The notes: generated from the letters alone by a model not told the origin. Shown: positions 41,346 through 50,616, numbered from the stretch's first letter. The stretch: DNA of 64,000 bases from Gammaproteobacteria bacterium UBA5109 (GCA_002414385.1 DHZH01000001.1:434431-498430); one strand, 5' to 3'. Numbers and translations: made by a program.

Positions 41346-42899
41346 TTAATTTGAATTTCGATCTAATGTTATATGATAAGGCAATAAAAAATACTGCCGC
41401 TCATTGCCCCTAAGAGGAGTTGCCTGCCCTCTGGCAGTTGCAGTACCTTCCATCCCATTATCTGTTAATTTCAATTCAAGAAAAATATCATGAGGTCTTC
41501 TCTGTGCGTTTTCATCATTGAGCGAGACAGGTAAGGATGCTAAGAAATGCCCGGGTAGACGAGGAACGAAATCGGGAATAATTCGTAATGAAACAGGGTC
41601 AGGGCTTGGTGAATCTCCTATAAAAGCATACAAACCCATATCATCACTTTTCTCTATACTAATAGGAACTGTTTGCTCAGACATAGTAATCTCGCCTGAG
41701 TATCGCCCATTTTGCAATACGAATGATTCAGTGGAGTCAGGATAAATACTTCCAGGAATTAGATCAGAATCAGGAAGAGCTGTTGCTAAAATTTCATCAG
41801 TCAGTAGATTAATAAACTCACTATCGAAGACATTCATCGTAACAGCGACTGCTAAATCTTCCGAAGGGATAAGTTTTAGCATTGCACTTGCGCCAGTCCA
41901 TCCTCCTTCATGCATTACTACTTGGACTCCTTCAGGCGTTTCTCCAAGGAACCATCCTAATCCATATCTTGTACTTACACTATCTGGATAAGAAATGCCG
42001 ATAGGCGCTTGTTGCATTTCTTTAATAGTCGGGTTATCAATAATTTGTATTTGATTATCTACCTCTCCATTAAGATGAAACATGCCAAATTTAATTAGAT
42101 CATGGACACTAGCATATGCACTGCCTGATCCAGGAGTATCTGTGCGCATAAAAGGGATGATGTTGCCATCATGATCATATTTTACAGCTATTCCAAGTTC
42201 TGAATCAGGATCGAAGACTGTTTTTTTCATATCCAGAGGAACAAAAACATCGTCTTTCATATAAGTCGAAAGTGACTTTGATGATACCGTCTCGATGACG
42301 CTACCCAATAAGCCATAGCCTAAATTAGAATAGACAAATTCATTCCCAGGGGACCATACAATGGTTCCAAAGTTTTGGAGGACCTCTTCAATTGCCTTTA
42401 CCTCATCAGTTTCATCATCATAAAAATAATTAAAATACTGGGGAAGTCCGGATGTATGTTGCAAGACTTGTTTGATAGTGACATCTTGTGACGAACCTTC
42501 GTGAAAAGTGAGTAATTCAGGAGAAATAAAATTCTCAATCGGCGAGTCGAGTAGTACTGCTCCAGAGTTTTCTAGAGTCATTATAGCTGTTGCTGTCATT
42601 GGTTTAGTTAATGATGCAATCGAATAGACAGTATCGGGGCTTGCCTTGATTTCATTCTCGCGATCTGCCCAGCCAAATGATTCTTCCCAAATGATCAGAC
42701 CTTTATGCGCAACTGAGACAGAAACGGAAGGAATATTTCGCTCTACAAGCGCTGTTTCTATCATTTCTCTTATGCTTAAAAATGAAATTTCACTAGTCGG
42801 CTCTTCTTGGAGAGAATTAGTAGACCAACAGCTAGTGGTAGCTAATGCTAAGAGAAGATAAAAACAACAATAAAAATAACTTTTACATTTGATTATCAT
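41346..42899 (-). CDS. Serine hydrolase, beta-lactamase/PBP4-like fold (class C type)
   Basis: A 517-aa envelope-associated hydrolase. The SxxK motif is SLTK at residues 96-99, the Tyr motif YSN at 190-192, and a late HEGG at about 330-333 replaces the KTG box, which is the pattern of esterases/D-aminopeptidases in this family rather than true AmpC. The N-terminus has a hydrophobic stretch (YFYCCFYLLLALATTSC) with a Cys near 24, so a lipoprotein is likely though the lipobox is not ideal. A ~100-residue C-terminal beta domain follows. It is AT-rich compared with the flanking genes, consistent with acquisition. Substrate unknown. Confidence 0.87.
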   Translation of the reverse strand: MIIKCKSYFYCCFYLLLALATTSCWSTNSLQEEPTSEISFLSIREMIETALVERNIPSVSVSVAHKGLIIWEESFGWADRENEIKASPDTVYSIASLTKPMTATAIMTLENSGAVLLDSPIENFISPELLTFHEGSSQDVTIKQVLQHTSGLPQYFNYFYDDETDEVKAIEEVLQNFGTIVWSPGNEFVYSNLGYGLLGSVIETVSSKSLSTYMKDDVFVPLDMKKTVFDPDSELGIAVKYDHDGNIIPFMRTDTPGSGSAYASVHDLIKFGMFHLNGEVDNQIQIIDNPTIKEMQQAPIGISYPDSVSTRYGLGWFLGETPEGVQVVMHEGGWTGASAMLKLIPSEDLAVAVTMNVFDSEFINLLTDEILATALPDSDLIPGSIYPDSTESFVLQNGRYSGEITMSEQTVPISIEKSDDMGLYAFIGDSPSPDPVSLRIIPDFVPRLPGHFLASLPVSLNDENAQRRPHDIFLELKLTDNGMEGTATARGQATPLRGNERQYFLLPYHITLDRNSN

Positions 42900-43180
42900 A
42901 TTTGAGCCTTAATATTTTTTTGCCTTTTTCTCCTTATTCTCAATAAGACGAAAAATATTGAGGTAAAGTTTGAATTGTGCTTTATTTATTTCAATTAGTT
43001 AACGAACAAACGACTGCTAATACCCTAAAGCGGACCTACCAAGATTTATAGCATGTTAATATCCTGATATATCTATAAAATCTTCTAACCAGGCAAATGT
43101 AAACACTGGTTGTTAGTAACAGTTTCAGTAGATTAGAATAAAAACACTAAATGAAATTATTTTCACAAGAGGCAAAGGTC

Positions 43181-43483
43181 ATGACAGCTTATTTAATTGC
43201 AAACTATAAAATTACAAACCCCGAAGAATATGAGTCTTATGTGCCTGCAGTAATGCCTACTTTAGGAGCGCATGGAGCAGAGGTTTTAGTCGCTGATTAT
43301 GAAACTGAAGTTCTAGAGGGAGCGCCAAGTAACGTATCAGTCGTATTACGATTCCCTTCGAAAGAAGCTGCTCGTTCTTGGTACAATTCTCCTGAGTACC
43401 AGGCAATCATTCATCATAGAACAGATAATACAGAAGGTTTTCTTGTATTTGCCGATCAATTCACCCTTCCAAATGATAATTAA
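43181..43483 (+). CDS. DUF1330 protein
   Basis: A 100-aa protein of the DUF1330 family, a small ferredoxin-like alpha/beta fold related to EthD/ABM monooxygenase-type proteins, with no proven activity. Start ATG 43181 (MTAYLIANYKITNPEEYESY) is preferred over an ATG ten codons earlier, because AGAGG at 43168-43172 is well spaced and the family begins here. Other marks are GAPSNVSVVLRFPSKEAARSWYNSPEYQAI near the middle. It stands alone on the plus strand inside the AT-rich block, flanked by two copies of AAAGCGGAC. Confidence 0.88.
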   Translation: MTAYLIANYKITNPEEYESYVPAVMPTLGAHGAEVLVADYETEVLEGAPSNVSVVLRFPSKEAARSWYNSPEYQAIIHHRTDNTEGFLVFADQFTLPNDN

Positions 43484-43546
43484 TTGTATGACCTAAATTC
43501 TATTTTCCTAATACTCGTTTATGGCCGAAAGCGGACGTAAGCCTAG

Positions 43547-43563
43547 TTTAATATTAGGTATTC
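43547..43563 (+). repeat. 17-bp direct repeat copy 1
   Basis: TTTAATATTAGGTATTC matches 44153-44169 with one change. The two copies enclose the DUF1772 gene. Confidence 0.5.
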
Positions 43564-43626
43564 AATAAAATTCAGTTATTGCATGACTTCGACCAATTAT
43601 ATTTTAGGTCTTATACAAGTTTATGC

Positions 43627-44121
43627 CTATTGCCAGAATACTAATATAATTAATAAAAGCGTTACGCCACATGCTATGGCCGTTCTAATCTTGTTTGATT
43701 TATTCCAGCGCAGCTCAAACTCAACACGTACTGCTTTAAGTTCTTCTGAATGGATTGCATTAACATCAATTTTTTGTAATTTGTTGTTTAACGGTAGATT
43801 GATGATGATTGTTAAAACCTGGACTCCAGCTAAATAAAGAATTAGAGCTATTAACAACAAAATAAATTCAACTCTTCCCAAAGCCCCATAACCAAAATAA
43901 ACAGAAAGAATTAGCGCTATCGCTGAGCCAACCCAAACGAATAAAAATAAGGGATGATTATCCTGAATTACTCGATCTGTTACTTGAAAGGCCTTAATGA
44001 ACTGTTTGTCATCCAAGTTCTTAATCCCGGGCATTACAACTACAGCATAAGCAAATAGAAATCCTGCAACGAGCGAGCAAAGAAAAACAGATACAATTAA
44101 TAATATATTGAAAATTAACAT
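43627..44121 (-). CDS. DUF1772 membrane protein
   Basis: A 164-aa inner-membrane protein of the DUF1772 family (anthrone-oxygenase-like in fungi; bacterial roles unknown), with four helices. The conserved segment is AYAVVVMPGIKNLDDKQFIKAFQVTDRVIQDNHPLFLFVW near residues 24-63, with Asn and His residues kept, and NLPLNNKLQKID near 108. The gene is enclosed by two 17-bp direct repeats, so it may have arrived as a unit. AT-rich. Confidence 0.82.
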   Translation of the reverse strand: MLIFNILLIVSVFLCSLVAGFLFAYAVVVMPGIKNLDDKQFIKAFQVTDRVIQDNHPLFLFVWVGSAIALILSVYFGYGALGRVEFILLLIALILYLAGVQVLTIIINLPLNNKLQKIDVNAIHSEELKAVRVEFELRWNKSNKIRTAIACGVTLLLIILVFWQ

Positions 44122-44152
44122 CAGATCTCTTTATAAATTATAGAATGCCTTA

Positions 44153-44169
44153 TTTAGTATTAGGTATTC
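44153..44169 (+). repeat. 17-bp direct repeat copy 2
   Basis: TTTAGTATTAGGTATTC, one base different from the copy at 43547-43563. Distance between copies about 605 bp. Confidence 0.5.
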
Positions 44170-44170
44170 G

Positions 44171-44665
44171 TTAATTAGTGAATTTCGCCATAATTGATAT
44201 ACTCTGATATTCACCATCAACCATTCTTGCATTGATCTTTTCGCCTTCAGTTTTAAAACCCATACTTTCATATAAACTGATGGCAATATGATTATCTGAA
44301 AATACTTCTAACTCCAATCTAGTCAAACCGCTTTCAAAAGCGTGATTAACTACAGCAGTAAGTAGCTTTCTACCTATTCCTTGGCCTCTGTATTCATTAA
44401 GTACACCCATACCTAACTGACCTACATGGGCCATTGTTGAGTAAGAATGAGGAACAATATCTGCCCACCCAATGACCTGGCCATCAAGTAATGCAACGTA
44501 TTGAGCATAGTTATTATCAATATTCTTGTTTGCAAAGGCTTCCATTTTTTCAAATGGGTGTGGCTCAAGTGTAAGGATATATTTTTTCTCAGCAGCCACT
44601 GAATTTACAGCGTTACAGAACCCTTCAATATATTCCTTTTCTATTTCTTTAATCTTTACGTCCAT
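44171..44665 (-). CDS. GNAT-family N-acetyltransferase
   Basis: A 164-aa acetyltransferase. The CoA loop is YRGQGIGRKLLTAVV near residues 95-110, followed by RLELEVFSDNHIAISLYESMGFKTEG, which has the Asn and Tyr usual in the RimI-like group. The N-terminal half begins MDVKIKEIEKEYIEGFCNAVN. The acceptor cannot be predicted. It lies 19 bp after the next minus-strand acetyltransferase gene (44685-45149) in the same direction, so the two likely share a transcript. Confidence 0.88.
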   Translation of the reverse strand: MDVKIKEIEKEYIEGFCNAVNSVAAEKKYILTLEPHPFEKMEAFANKNIDNNYAQYVALLDGQVIGWADIVPHSYSTMAHVGQLGMGVLNEYRGQGIGRKLLTAVVNHAFESGLTRLELEVFSDNHIAISLYESMGFKTEGEKINARMVDGEYQSISIMAKFTN

Positions 44666-44684
44666 ATATTTCTTAATTAGCTAC

Positions 44685-45149
44685 TCATAAATTGAGACTT
44701 TTATACATTACTACTACAGGATTCCCTCTGTAGTCACATTTTTCCAGGGTCTTCCATCCTAATTTCTCATACAATGCTGTAGCATGCTCTGTAAATAGAT
44801 ACCATTTCTTAATTCCTAGGGTTATTGCTTCTTGTTCGCATCTTTGTATAAGTGCCGAAGCTATTCCTTGGTGACGAAACTCTTCTTTAACGAAAACTGC
44901 AGCCAACCAGGGAGAAAGATCAGGTTTAATCTTCATGTCTTTTTGGACTATTGCAGCCGAACCTAATAATTGTTTATCTAATATAGCTATATAGATTGAT
45001 GGTATACCAATTCTTCTAGCTTCTTTAGAAAGCAAATTTACTCTTTCTTCTAAAGTAAAAGTTGGGTTTAAGTGGCTCCATTCAGCATGATGAAGCTCAG
45101 CGAGTTCACATAATAAATCCTGCTTATCTGCTAATGGGATGATCTGCAT
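44685..45149 (-). CDS. GNAT-family N-acetyltransferase
   Basis: A 154-aa acetyltransferase. Marks are LLGSAAIVQKDM near 62-73, WLAAVFVKEEFRHQGIASALIQRCEQEA near 83-110 with the Q/R-x-x-G-x-A loop (RHQGIA), and ATALYEKLGWKTLEK at the end. It starts MQIIPLADKQDLLCELAELHHAEW and differs from both neighbouring GNATs, so the trio is not a recent tandem duplication. The gene at 45163 lies just upstream on the same strand. Confidence 0.88.
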   Translation of the reverse strand: MQIIPLADKQDLLCELAELHHAEWSHLNPTFTLEERVNLLSKEARRIGIPSIYIAILDKQLLGSAAIVQKDMKIKPDLSPWLAAVFVKEEFRHQGIASALIQRCEQEAITLGIKKWYLFTEHATALYEKLGWKTLEKCDYRGNPVVVMYKSLNL

Positions 45150-45162
45150 TTATATTTCTATA

Positions 45163-45921
45163 CTAGGTAGTCGGATACAGGTTCCAGGTTCTACCTTTAA
45201 CAAGAGGCTTGAAGCCCATACTTTCAAGAATTGGCCTGCTGCTTTCTCTTGCCTCGGTAACAAGGTATTCCAGTCCCATCTGTTTTGCCAGTCTGGCTCT
45301 GCTGTTTACCAGGGCTTTATAGATTCCCTTACCTCTGCATGCAGGGATCACGCAGCCACCAAATAGAAGACCAAAGCGGGTTTCGTCAGGAATGATAAAT
45401 CTTGCTGCCGCAACGGGCTTGTTGTCCTGATAAGCCACATAGAATTTAAAATTCGGGACGGGAAGCAGGCTGCATAAATAGGCAAAATCATTGGGGCTGG
45501 GTTCTCCAAATGCTGCTTCGGTTACGGTTAAAAAATCATGCAGCTCAGCCGGTTTAGCTAATTCCCGAACATCATACTTGTCAGATTCACATCCTGCCTC
45601 AGTATCAGTTTCAGCTAAAGATAAAGCGACCAGTGTTACTGAATCGCCATACTCAAAACCTTCTGCTTTCAAGACTGCTTCCAGGTTTTCCGGCTTGTCA
45701 TGGTCAAAGACCCGCCAGATGACAGGCTTGTTATTTTGGTAATAGGCAACCTGTTCACGGACAATCCGGGAAGCGGATTTTTCAGGAATATCCCAGTAAG
45801 AGATAAAATCAAAAGGCCCTTCGATTTTAATAAAATTCCGGCTATGTGAGACTTTGACAATATCCGGATACTTCAGCTTAATCCGGATTTCCCTGTCATA
45901 AGCCTTTAATAAATCGTCCAT
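45163..45921 (-). CDS. GNAT-family N-acetyltransferase, larger two-part form
   Basis: A 252-aa protein. The C-terminal ~130 residues are a GNAT domain, with FGGCVIPACRGKGIYKALVNSRARLAKQMG carrying the CoA loop CRGKGIY and the late VTEARESSRPILESMGFKPL. The N-terminal ~110 residues are a separate region with ISYWDIPEKSASRIVREQVAYYQ, similar to a degenerate second GNAT domain. The start is the ATG complement at 45921 (MDDLLKAYDREIRIKLKYPD); the frame extends to a TTG at 45933, which is less likely. GC content is higher than in the two GNAT genes downstream, so it may mark the edge of the AT-rich block. Confidence 0.85.
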   Translation of the reverse strand: MDDLLKAYDREIRIKLKYPDIVKVSHSRNFIKIEGPFDFISYWDIPEKSASRIVREQVAYYQNNKPVIWRVFDHDKPENLEAVLKAEGFEYGDSVTLVALSLAETDTEAGCESDKYDVRELAKPAELHDFLTVTEAAFGEPSPNDFAYLCSLLPVPNFKFYVAYQDNKPVAAARFIIPDETRFGLLFGGCVIPACRGKGIYKALVNSRARLAKQMGLEYLVTEARESSRPILESMGFKPLVKGRTWNLYPTT

Positions 45922-46016
45922 AATAATATTCAAGGTATGGGCAAACTACCGGTTTGCAGGTAGCTGTTAACTGGTTTAATAAGCCAGGAAACAATAAGAA
46001 AATATAAAGCGCTAAT

Positions 46017-47504
46017 TTACCTGCACTCAAAGTTGGTCGCTTCGCCCGGATTGCCATTACCAGTAAAGACAGCAACTTGCGGATAGGCGCAGAGGGGTCT
46101 GCTGGCATTTATTTCACCGTCAATCTGGCGCGTCGCGTCGATTCGTTCAGGAGCATCTCCCTCGGTCAGCCATGCATCCAGTTCCTGCAGTTTATTCCAG
46201 GTATCAAAGCCATTACCGCCACTACAATGATTCACTGCAGGCATCATAAACAGGCGCACGGAATCAGATGCAGCATTTCCTGTTGTTGCGAGCACTTCAT
46301 TGTAGTAATTGATGCTGTTAAAGGGCGATATCAGCGGGTCATTCCAGCCATGATAGAGCAATAATTTGCCGCCATTTTCAATAAAGTCAGTGATATCCGG
46401 ATCAATTGCCTGCATGCCGAGTGAGTTAATCCGTTGATCCAGTACGCTCAGGTCCCTGGAAAAATCCAGATTCATAAAGTCCCAGTCAGGGTCCTGGTTG
46501 ACCACGTAAGCTTGCATGGCACTGGAATAGCCAAAAGGTTCGGCACGGACCATTGCCGTCCAGCCCAGCTCACTGCCTTTGGCAAAACCGGGAAAGATAA
46601 CTTCACCCGTATCTGGATTCACCGCCCCCTGATAGATTTTCTGGATCGCTTCAATCTCAAGTTGATTGAGGACAAGCACATCAGCCGGTTCGGCAGGACA
46701 GGTGGCCGGATTTTCAATGATACCGTCACGCAGGCCGTCCAGGGCATCACAGGAAGCCATGACACTGGCATGCAGATTTTCAAAGTCTGTCGCATCAAGC
46801 TGTAATCCCGGGGTGTCATTGACGATACGGCTGTTCCATAACTGTTGCATGGTCATGCGTACTGTCGAGTTGGCCGGTGCCCCGGCAATAATGCCGTCAA
46901 AGTCCTGAGGATAGCGTTGTGCAGCAGTCAATGCCTGCCGGCCTCCGGTCGAGCAGCCATTAAAATAGGTAAAGCGGAGTGCGCTTTGGTAGTGACTGTT
47001 GACCAGTTGTTTTGCAGTCAATGTCATTTCATGCACGGCACGATGGGCAAAGTCACTTAGTCTTGCTTCACTTAAAAGAAATTCAGGCGTGCCCCCTACA
47101 TGGCCGGTATTGGTGCTCACCGCTGCATAGCCTTGCAGCAAGGCTTCAGCTAAAGCACTGTAGCTGATTGAACCGGCCAGTCCGCCGTTGCCGACGGCTA
47201 CCAGTCGGTTGTTCCAGTTTTCTGCTGGCAACCAGACTTCAATCTGGATTGCAGATTCTTCGATAGGGCTCAGGGTTGCACTGACACGACACAAGTCTGG
47301 GAGGTTTTCATAAATATCTCCACCGCGCGCAGCAGGAGGATCGAATGTCCCGGCTTCGATAAATTCGATACTGGTGATAAGGCCATTTGGCAGTGTCATT
47401 GAAGACAATTCCAGGCAGGACGAGTTGGGAGACTGTGCCAAGGCACTGCTGAAAAACATAAGCCCTGAAACCAGAAAGTGGATTTTTATCAAAGTCTTTA
47501 GCAT
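46017..47504 (-). CDS. Secreted tannase/feruloyl-esterase family hydrolase
   Basis: A 495-aa exported esterase of the tannase family, which cleaves esters of phenolic acids such as gallates or ferulates. The signal peptide is MLKTLIKIHFLVSGLMFFSSALAQ. The nucleophile Ser lies in FNGCSTGGRQAL near residues 180-191, followed by DFDGIIAGAPA, the family Asp/Pro region is in YHGWNDPLISPFNSINYY, and the catalytic His in MMPAVNHCSGG. Paired Cys residues, including that before the Ser (CSTGG) and that after the His (HCSGG), match the disulfide that links the active site. It is part of a minus-strand group with DUF2306 and an alpha/beta hydrolase. Confidence 0.9.
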   Translation of the reverse strand: MLKTLIKIHFLVSGLMFFSSALAQSPNSSCLELSSMTLPNGLITSIEFIEAGTFDPPAARGGDIYENLPDLCRVSATLSPIEESAIQIEVWLPAENWNNRLVAVGNGGLAGSISYSALAEALLQGYAAVSTNTGHVGGTPEFLLSEARLSDFAHRAVHEMTLTAKQLVNSHYQSALRFTYFNGCSTGGRQALTAAQRYPQDFDGIIAGAPANSTVRMTMQQLWNSRIVNDTPGLQLDATDFENLHASVMASCDALDGLRDGIIENPATCPAEPADVLVLNQLEIEAIQKIYQGAVNPDTGEVIFPGFAKGSELGWTAMVRAEPFGYSSAMQAYVVNQDPDWDFMNLDFSRDLSVLDQRINSLGMQAIDPDITDFIENGGKLLLYHGWNDPLISPFNSINYYNEVLATTGNAASDSVRLFMMPAVNHCSGGNGFDTWNKLQELDAWLTEGDAPERIDATRQIDGEINASRPLCAYPQVAVFTGNGNPGEATNFECR

Positions 47505-47506
47505 GA

Positions 47507-48046
47507 CTAAGCCTTTTTCTCGGTATGCGGTGCTTTAATATTTTGCATTTTAGTTAAATGCTGCCGTTGAAAATAAACAATACTTACTGCAATTGCTACA
47601 GCAAATGGCGTAGAAATGGCGAATGACATCGCAATCAGCTGATTGGGGTTGAGGTCGAGGGTAAAGACGATTTCCCTGACGAAATACTCTGTCGCACCGG
47701 CTGCCCAGAGTCCGTAAACGGCGCCATTCATGCCGATAATATGCCGGTTCAGTGCGTTGGGCTTTCTTTTGCCAAGCATGGGAATAAAACCAAAGCACAG
47801 AAAAAACAAGGACACCGGAATCAGCACATGAAAAACACTGGGAGTGCCGTCATTGAAATCATAAATAAACAGGGCGGAAAGATTGACCAGCACCAGTGAT
47901 ACCACAAACACATAGCCCATGATTTTGTGCAGGCGGGTGCCTTTCAATCTTGATAGTACAAATATGCCGGACAGCATGCCGATCACCGCAGCGGCAAAAT
48001 GAATGCCACCGGCGAAGGAGTGGACCCAGTTGGAAAGTGTAATCAT
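47507..48046 (-). CDS. DUF2306 membrane protein
   Basis: A 179-aa inner-membrane protein of the DUF2306 family with about five helices and unknown function. Marks are VHSFAGGIHFAAAVIGMLSGIFVL at the N-terminus, KGTRLHKIMGYVFVVSLVLVNLSALFIYDF with the conserved His and Tyr, and GAVYGLWAAGATEYFVREI. His residues in the first two helices could bind haem, as in related four-helix proteins; this is speculation. Its stop is two bases from the tannase-like gene start, so the pair is translationally close. Confidence 0.82.
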   Translation of the reverse strand: MITLSNWVHSFAGGIHFAAAVIGMLSGIFVLSRLKGTRLHKIMGYVFVVSLVLVNLSALFIYDFNDGTPSVFHVLIPVSLFFLCFGFIPMLGKRKPNALNRHIIGMNGAVYGLWAAGATEYFVREIVFTLDLNPNQLIAMSFAISTPFAVAIAVSIVYFQRQHLTKMQNIKAPHTEKKA

Positions 48047-48072
48047 GCTTCTCTTTGCCTTTTCAGTCGGTA

Positions 48073-49401
48073 TTAATCAACAGATTCAAGAATAAAGTTT
48101 ATCTGTCTGTCATAAAAATCAGTCGGTCTGCCGGGCCATCTTGGTGATGTGCCATCAGGATTGATAAGGCGCATGGCATGATTCACATTATTATAGATAT
48201 ATATGCTGATATCATTGCCTGCCTGCGCCAGAGACTCAAGCAGGTCGGCAGTTCTGTCCCAGGGCTGCTCTTCATCCTGGTCACCCTGAATGGCCAGCAT
48301 CGGCATGTCCAGATCAGCCAGATAGGGCATCGGGTCAAAATTCATGACTGGCTGATACCAGTTGATAAACCACTCGGGTAAATCGGTGCTGTAAATACGT
48401 TCCATGCTGGTCTGTGCAAACCAGTCTTCATTTCTGGCGGCGTTCAGCGCCTGGATATATTCACTGAAATCACCATCCTGCATAATGCCCAGATCCCAGA
48501 GGTCCATAATTGCATCAGCCCGGGAAACAACGGCTTCTGCAAAACCAGCCAGACGTAATTCCCTGACCACATTCCAGTGGCCTTCTTCTTTGGGGGTTGT
48601 GGCGGGGCCTGATATGGTGATAAGAAAACCCAGTTCATCAGTCATACTGGCAGCCAGCGGGGCAACCCAGCCGCCCTGGCTGGTCGCGATAAATCCAATC
48701 TGGTTCATGGACAAACCTGTCGTTGCGGCAAAAGTTTCAGTGACTGCCAAGACATCACTGGCCAGCTCATTGAAGTCGGCATCCTGCCAGTTGCCTGTGG
48801 ATTCGCCGACTCCCCGTTTATCAAAAAATGCCGAGGCGATTCCCGATTCAGCCAGTCTGATTGCGGCATAACGACTTGCGTCTCTGGCTTCCGGACCGGA
48901 GCCGTGGACAAATACGACACCGGCAAGAGGGGGCGAGGTATTTTCAGGCATGATGACCGAGAGTCCCAGACTGCCAGCGTCACCTTGGCTAGTTAATCTT
49001 TGTTCAGAGGGTAGGGTAAATAAATCTGTAGACTGCAGGCGAAGACGTGCATCCACTTTACCAGTTTCACTCCAGGTGCCAGTGAGTAAATTCTCCGTCT
49101 GTCTTTCTAGTAAAACTGGCTGTAAGCCACTGTCCGAAGGGATAGCCAGCTCAAGAGTATTTTCTGTTATTACCGGGTCTCGAGTGGGTATTCCTATAAC
49201 ACCAAGATCCAGCAGATCAATATCAACAACGATCTCTGGAGCTACTTCACGCACATTAATTCGAATTGCTGTTTGTTCCTGCCCGGCACTGGCAGTTCCT
49301 GTCCAGCTGCCAATAGCCCAGTCGGCAGGCTCAAGCTGAGAACAGGAGAGATTGCTGATTAATAACAAAGTAACAAGCAAAAGCTGTATAAAAATTTTCA
49401 T
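48073..49401 (-). CDS. Alpha/beta hydrolase lipoprotein
   Basis: A 442-aa lipoprotein hydrolase. The signal MKIFIQLLLVTLLLISNLSC ends in a lipobox with Cys20. Residues ~25-140 form a beta-rich N-domain, and the hydrolase domain follows: VVFVHGSGPEARDASRYAA (oxyanion HG), FFDKRGVGESTGNW, nucleophile Ser in FIATSQGGWVAPLA near residue 237, acid IQGDQDEEQPWDR and the His in NNVNHAMRL near 413. The pattern is that of S9/dienelactone-hydrolase-like lipases or peptidases. It is the first gene of the group with DUF2306 and the tannase-like esterase, starting 26 bp before DUF2306. Confidence 0.88.
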   Translation of the reverse strand: MKIFIQLLLVTLLLISNLSCSQLEPADWAIGSWTGTASAGQEQTAIRINVREVAPEIVVDIDLLDLGVIGIPTRDPVITENTLELAIPSDSGLQPVLLERQTENLLTGTWSETGKVDARLRLQSTDLFTLPSEQRLTSQGDAGSLGLSVIMPENTSPPLAGVVFVHGSGPEARDASRYAAIRLAESGIASAFFDKRGVGESTGNWQDADFNELASDVLAVTETFAATTGLSMNQIGFIATSQGGWVAPLAASMTDELGFLITISGPATTPKEEGHWNVVRELRLAGFAEAVVSRADAIMDLWDLGIMQDGDFSEYIQALNAARNEDWFAQTSMERIYSTDLPEWFINWYQPVMNFDPMPYLADLDMPMLAIQGDQDEEQPWDRTADLLESLAQAGNDISIYIYNNVNHAMRLINPDGTSPRWPGRPTDFYDRQINFILESVD

Positions 49402-49510
49402 CCTGATTCACTTGCTCTCTGTTTGGAACTGGCCAATACCTGCTCCTGTCGTTTTATTCTTATCGAAGCTCTTCAGTTATCTTTATCCGGCGATTACTGT
49501 TGAATGTCCT

Positions 49511-50428
49511 TCAGGCCATAAACAGATCGTCAATAGACAGGTAACGCTCACCGGTATCGTAGTTGAATACCAGAATGCGTGAGCCTTCCGGGATTTCCTC
49601 CAGTTTCTGATTCACTGCGGCAAGTGTCCCGCCGGAAGAAATGCCGATAAAAATCCCTTCTTCCCTGGCACAGCGCCGGGCCATATCAAAAGCATCTTCT
49701 TCAGTAACCGCAATGGTGCCATCAAGGATATCCCTGTTGAGAATTTCCGGAATGAAACCGGCACCGATACCCTGAATGCGGTGCAGACCTTTTTCCATGC
49801 CGGCAATAACCTGGGATTTTTCCGGTTCGACTGTAAAGACTTTCATGTCCGGGAATTTTTCTTTCAATACTTCGGCGCAGGCTGTGATATGACCGCCGGT
49901 ACCGACACCGGTTATCAGGTAATCAAAGCCTTCCGGAAAGTCATTAAGAATTTCCTGTGCCGTGGTTTCTTTGTGGACTGTAACATTGACTGGATTGGTG
50001 AACTGCGAAGGCATCCAGGCATTGTCATATTCTTCCAGTAATTCATGGGCTTTTTCGATGGTGCCTCCCATGCCCAGTTCTTTTGGTGTCAGCACCAGCT
50101 CGGCGCCAAGTGCTGCCATATAGCGACGACGTTCGAGAGACATGGATTCAGGCATGGTCAGAATCAGCCTGTACCCTTTAACGGCGGCAACCATGGCCAG
50201 GCCGATTCCGGTATTGCCGGAAGTTGGCTCAATAATTACGCTGTCTTTTTTCAGTTCACCGCTTTTCTCTGCCGCTTCAATCATTGCCAGGGCGATACGG
50301 TCCTTGATGCTGGCCCCGGGATTGGCGCGTTCCGATTTCATCCAGACTTCAAGCTTGTCACCGAAGAGACGATTGACTCGAATATGCGGGGTATTACCGA
50401 TACTCTCCAGAACATTATTGAATTTCAT
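49511..50428 (-). CDS. cysK: Cysteine synthase A (O-acetylserine sulfhydrylase)
   Basis: PLP enzyme that makes cysteine from O-acetylserine and sulfide. The start at 50428 (MKFNNVLESIGNTPHIRVNRLF) follows GGAGAA in the transcript; the frame extends 13 codons upstream without a ribosome site. The PLP lysine is Lys42 in NPGASIKDRIA, the Asn loop is PTSGNTGIGLAMVAA at 68-83, the phosphate-binding glycine loop VGTGGHIT near 174-181, and the Ser near the ring nitrogen in GISSGGTLAA near 262-271. The 305-aa length is close to the family's ~320. It could be a CysM paralogue, but the overall motif set favours CysK. Separated from neighbours by its own gaps. Confidence 0.92.
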   Translation of the reverse strand: MKFNNVLESIGNTPHIRVNRLFGDKLEVWMKSERANPGASIKDRIALAMIEAAEKSGELKKDSVIIEPTSGNTGIGLAMVAAVKGYRLILTMPESMSLERRRYMAALGAELVLTPKELGMGGTIEKAHELLEEYDNAWMPSQFTNPVNVTVHKETTAQEILNDFPEGFDYLITGVGTGGHITACAEVLKEKFPDMKVFTVEPEKSQVIAGMEKGLHRIQGIGAGFIPEILNRDILDGTIAVTEEDAFDMARRCAREEGIFIGISSGGTLAAVNQKLEEIPEGSRILVFNYDTGERYLSIDDLFMA

Positions 50429-50616
50429 GCTTGTTCTCCGGTTCTGTGACCTGCAATTGTCTGGCAATATAGCACAGGGTATTGGGCAATTCGATCAGGC
50501 TGTGTCCGACTAAATCCCTCTGCTTGGTATGATTAACAAACAGGGTTAAGGCTGTTATTTTCAGCCTGTTTCAAGTAGGCTTTAGCCTTTTTTTCTGTCA
50601 GCCAAATTAGCCATTC

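Noticed and set aside
41316..43116. Possible second integron-type cassette around the serine hydrolase (CCGTTAGAT at the left, TTCTAAC...GTTAGTA hairpin near 43085)
   Set aside because: The right-hand hairpin is too short for an attC, and the gene is in the opposite orientation to normal cassettes; the pairing of GTTAGAT with TTCTAAC is only 6 of 7 and may be chance.
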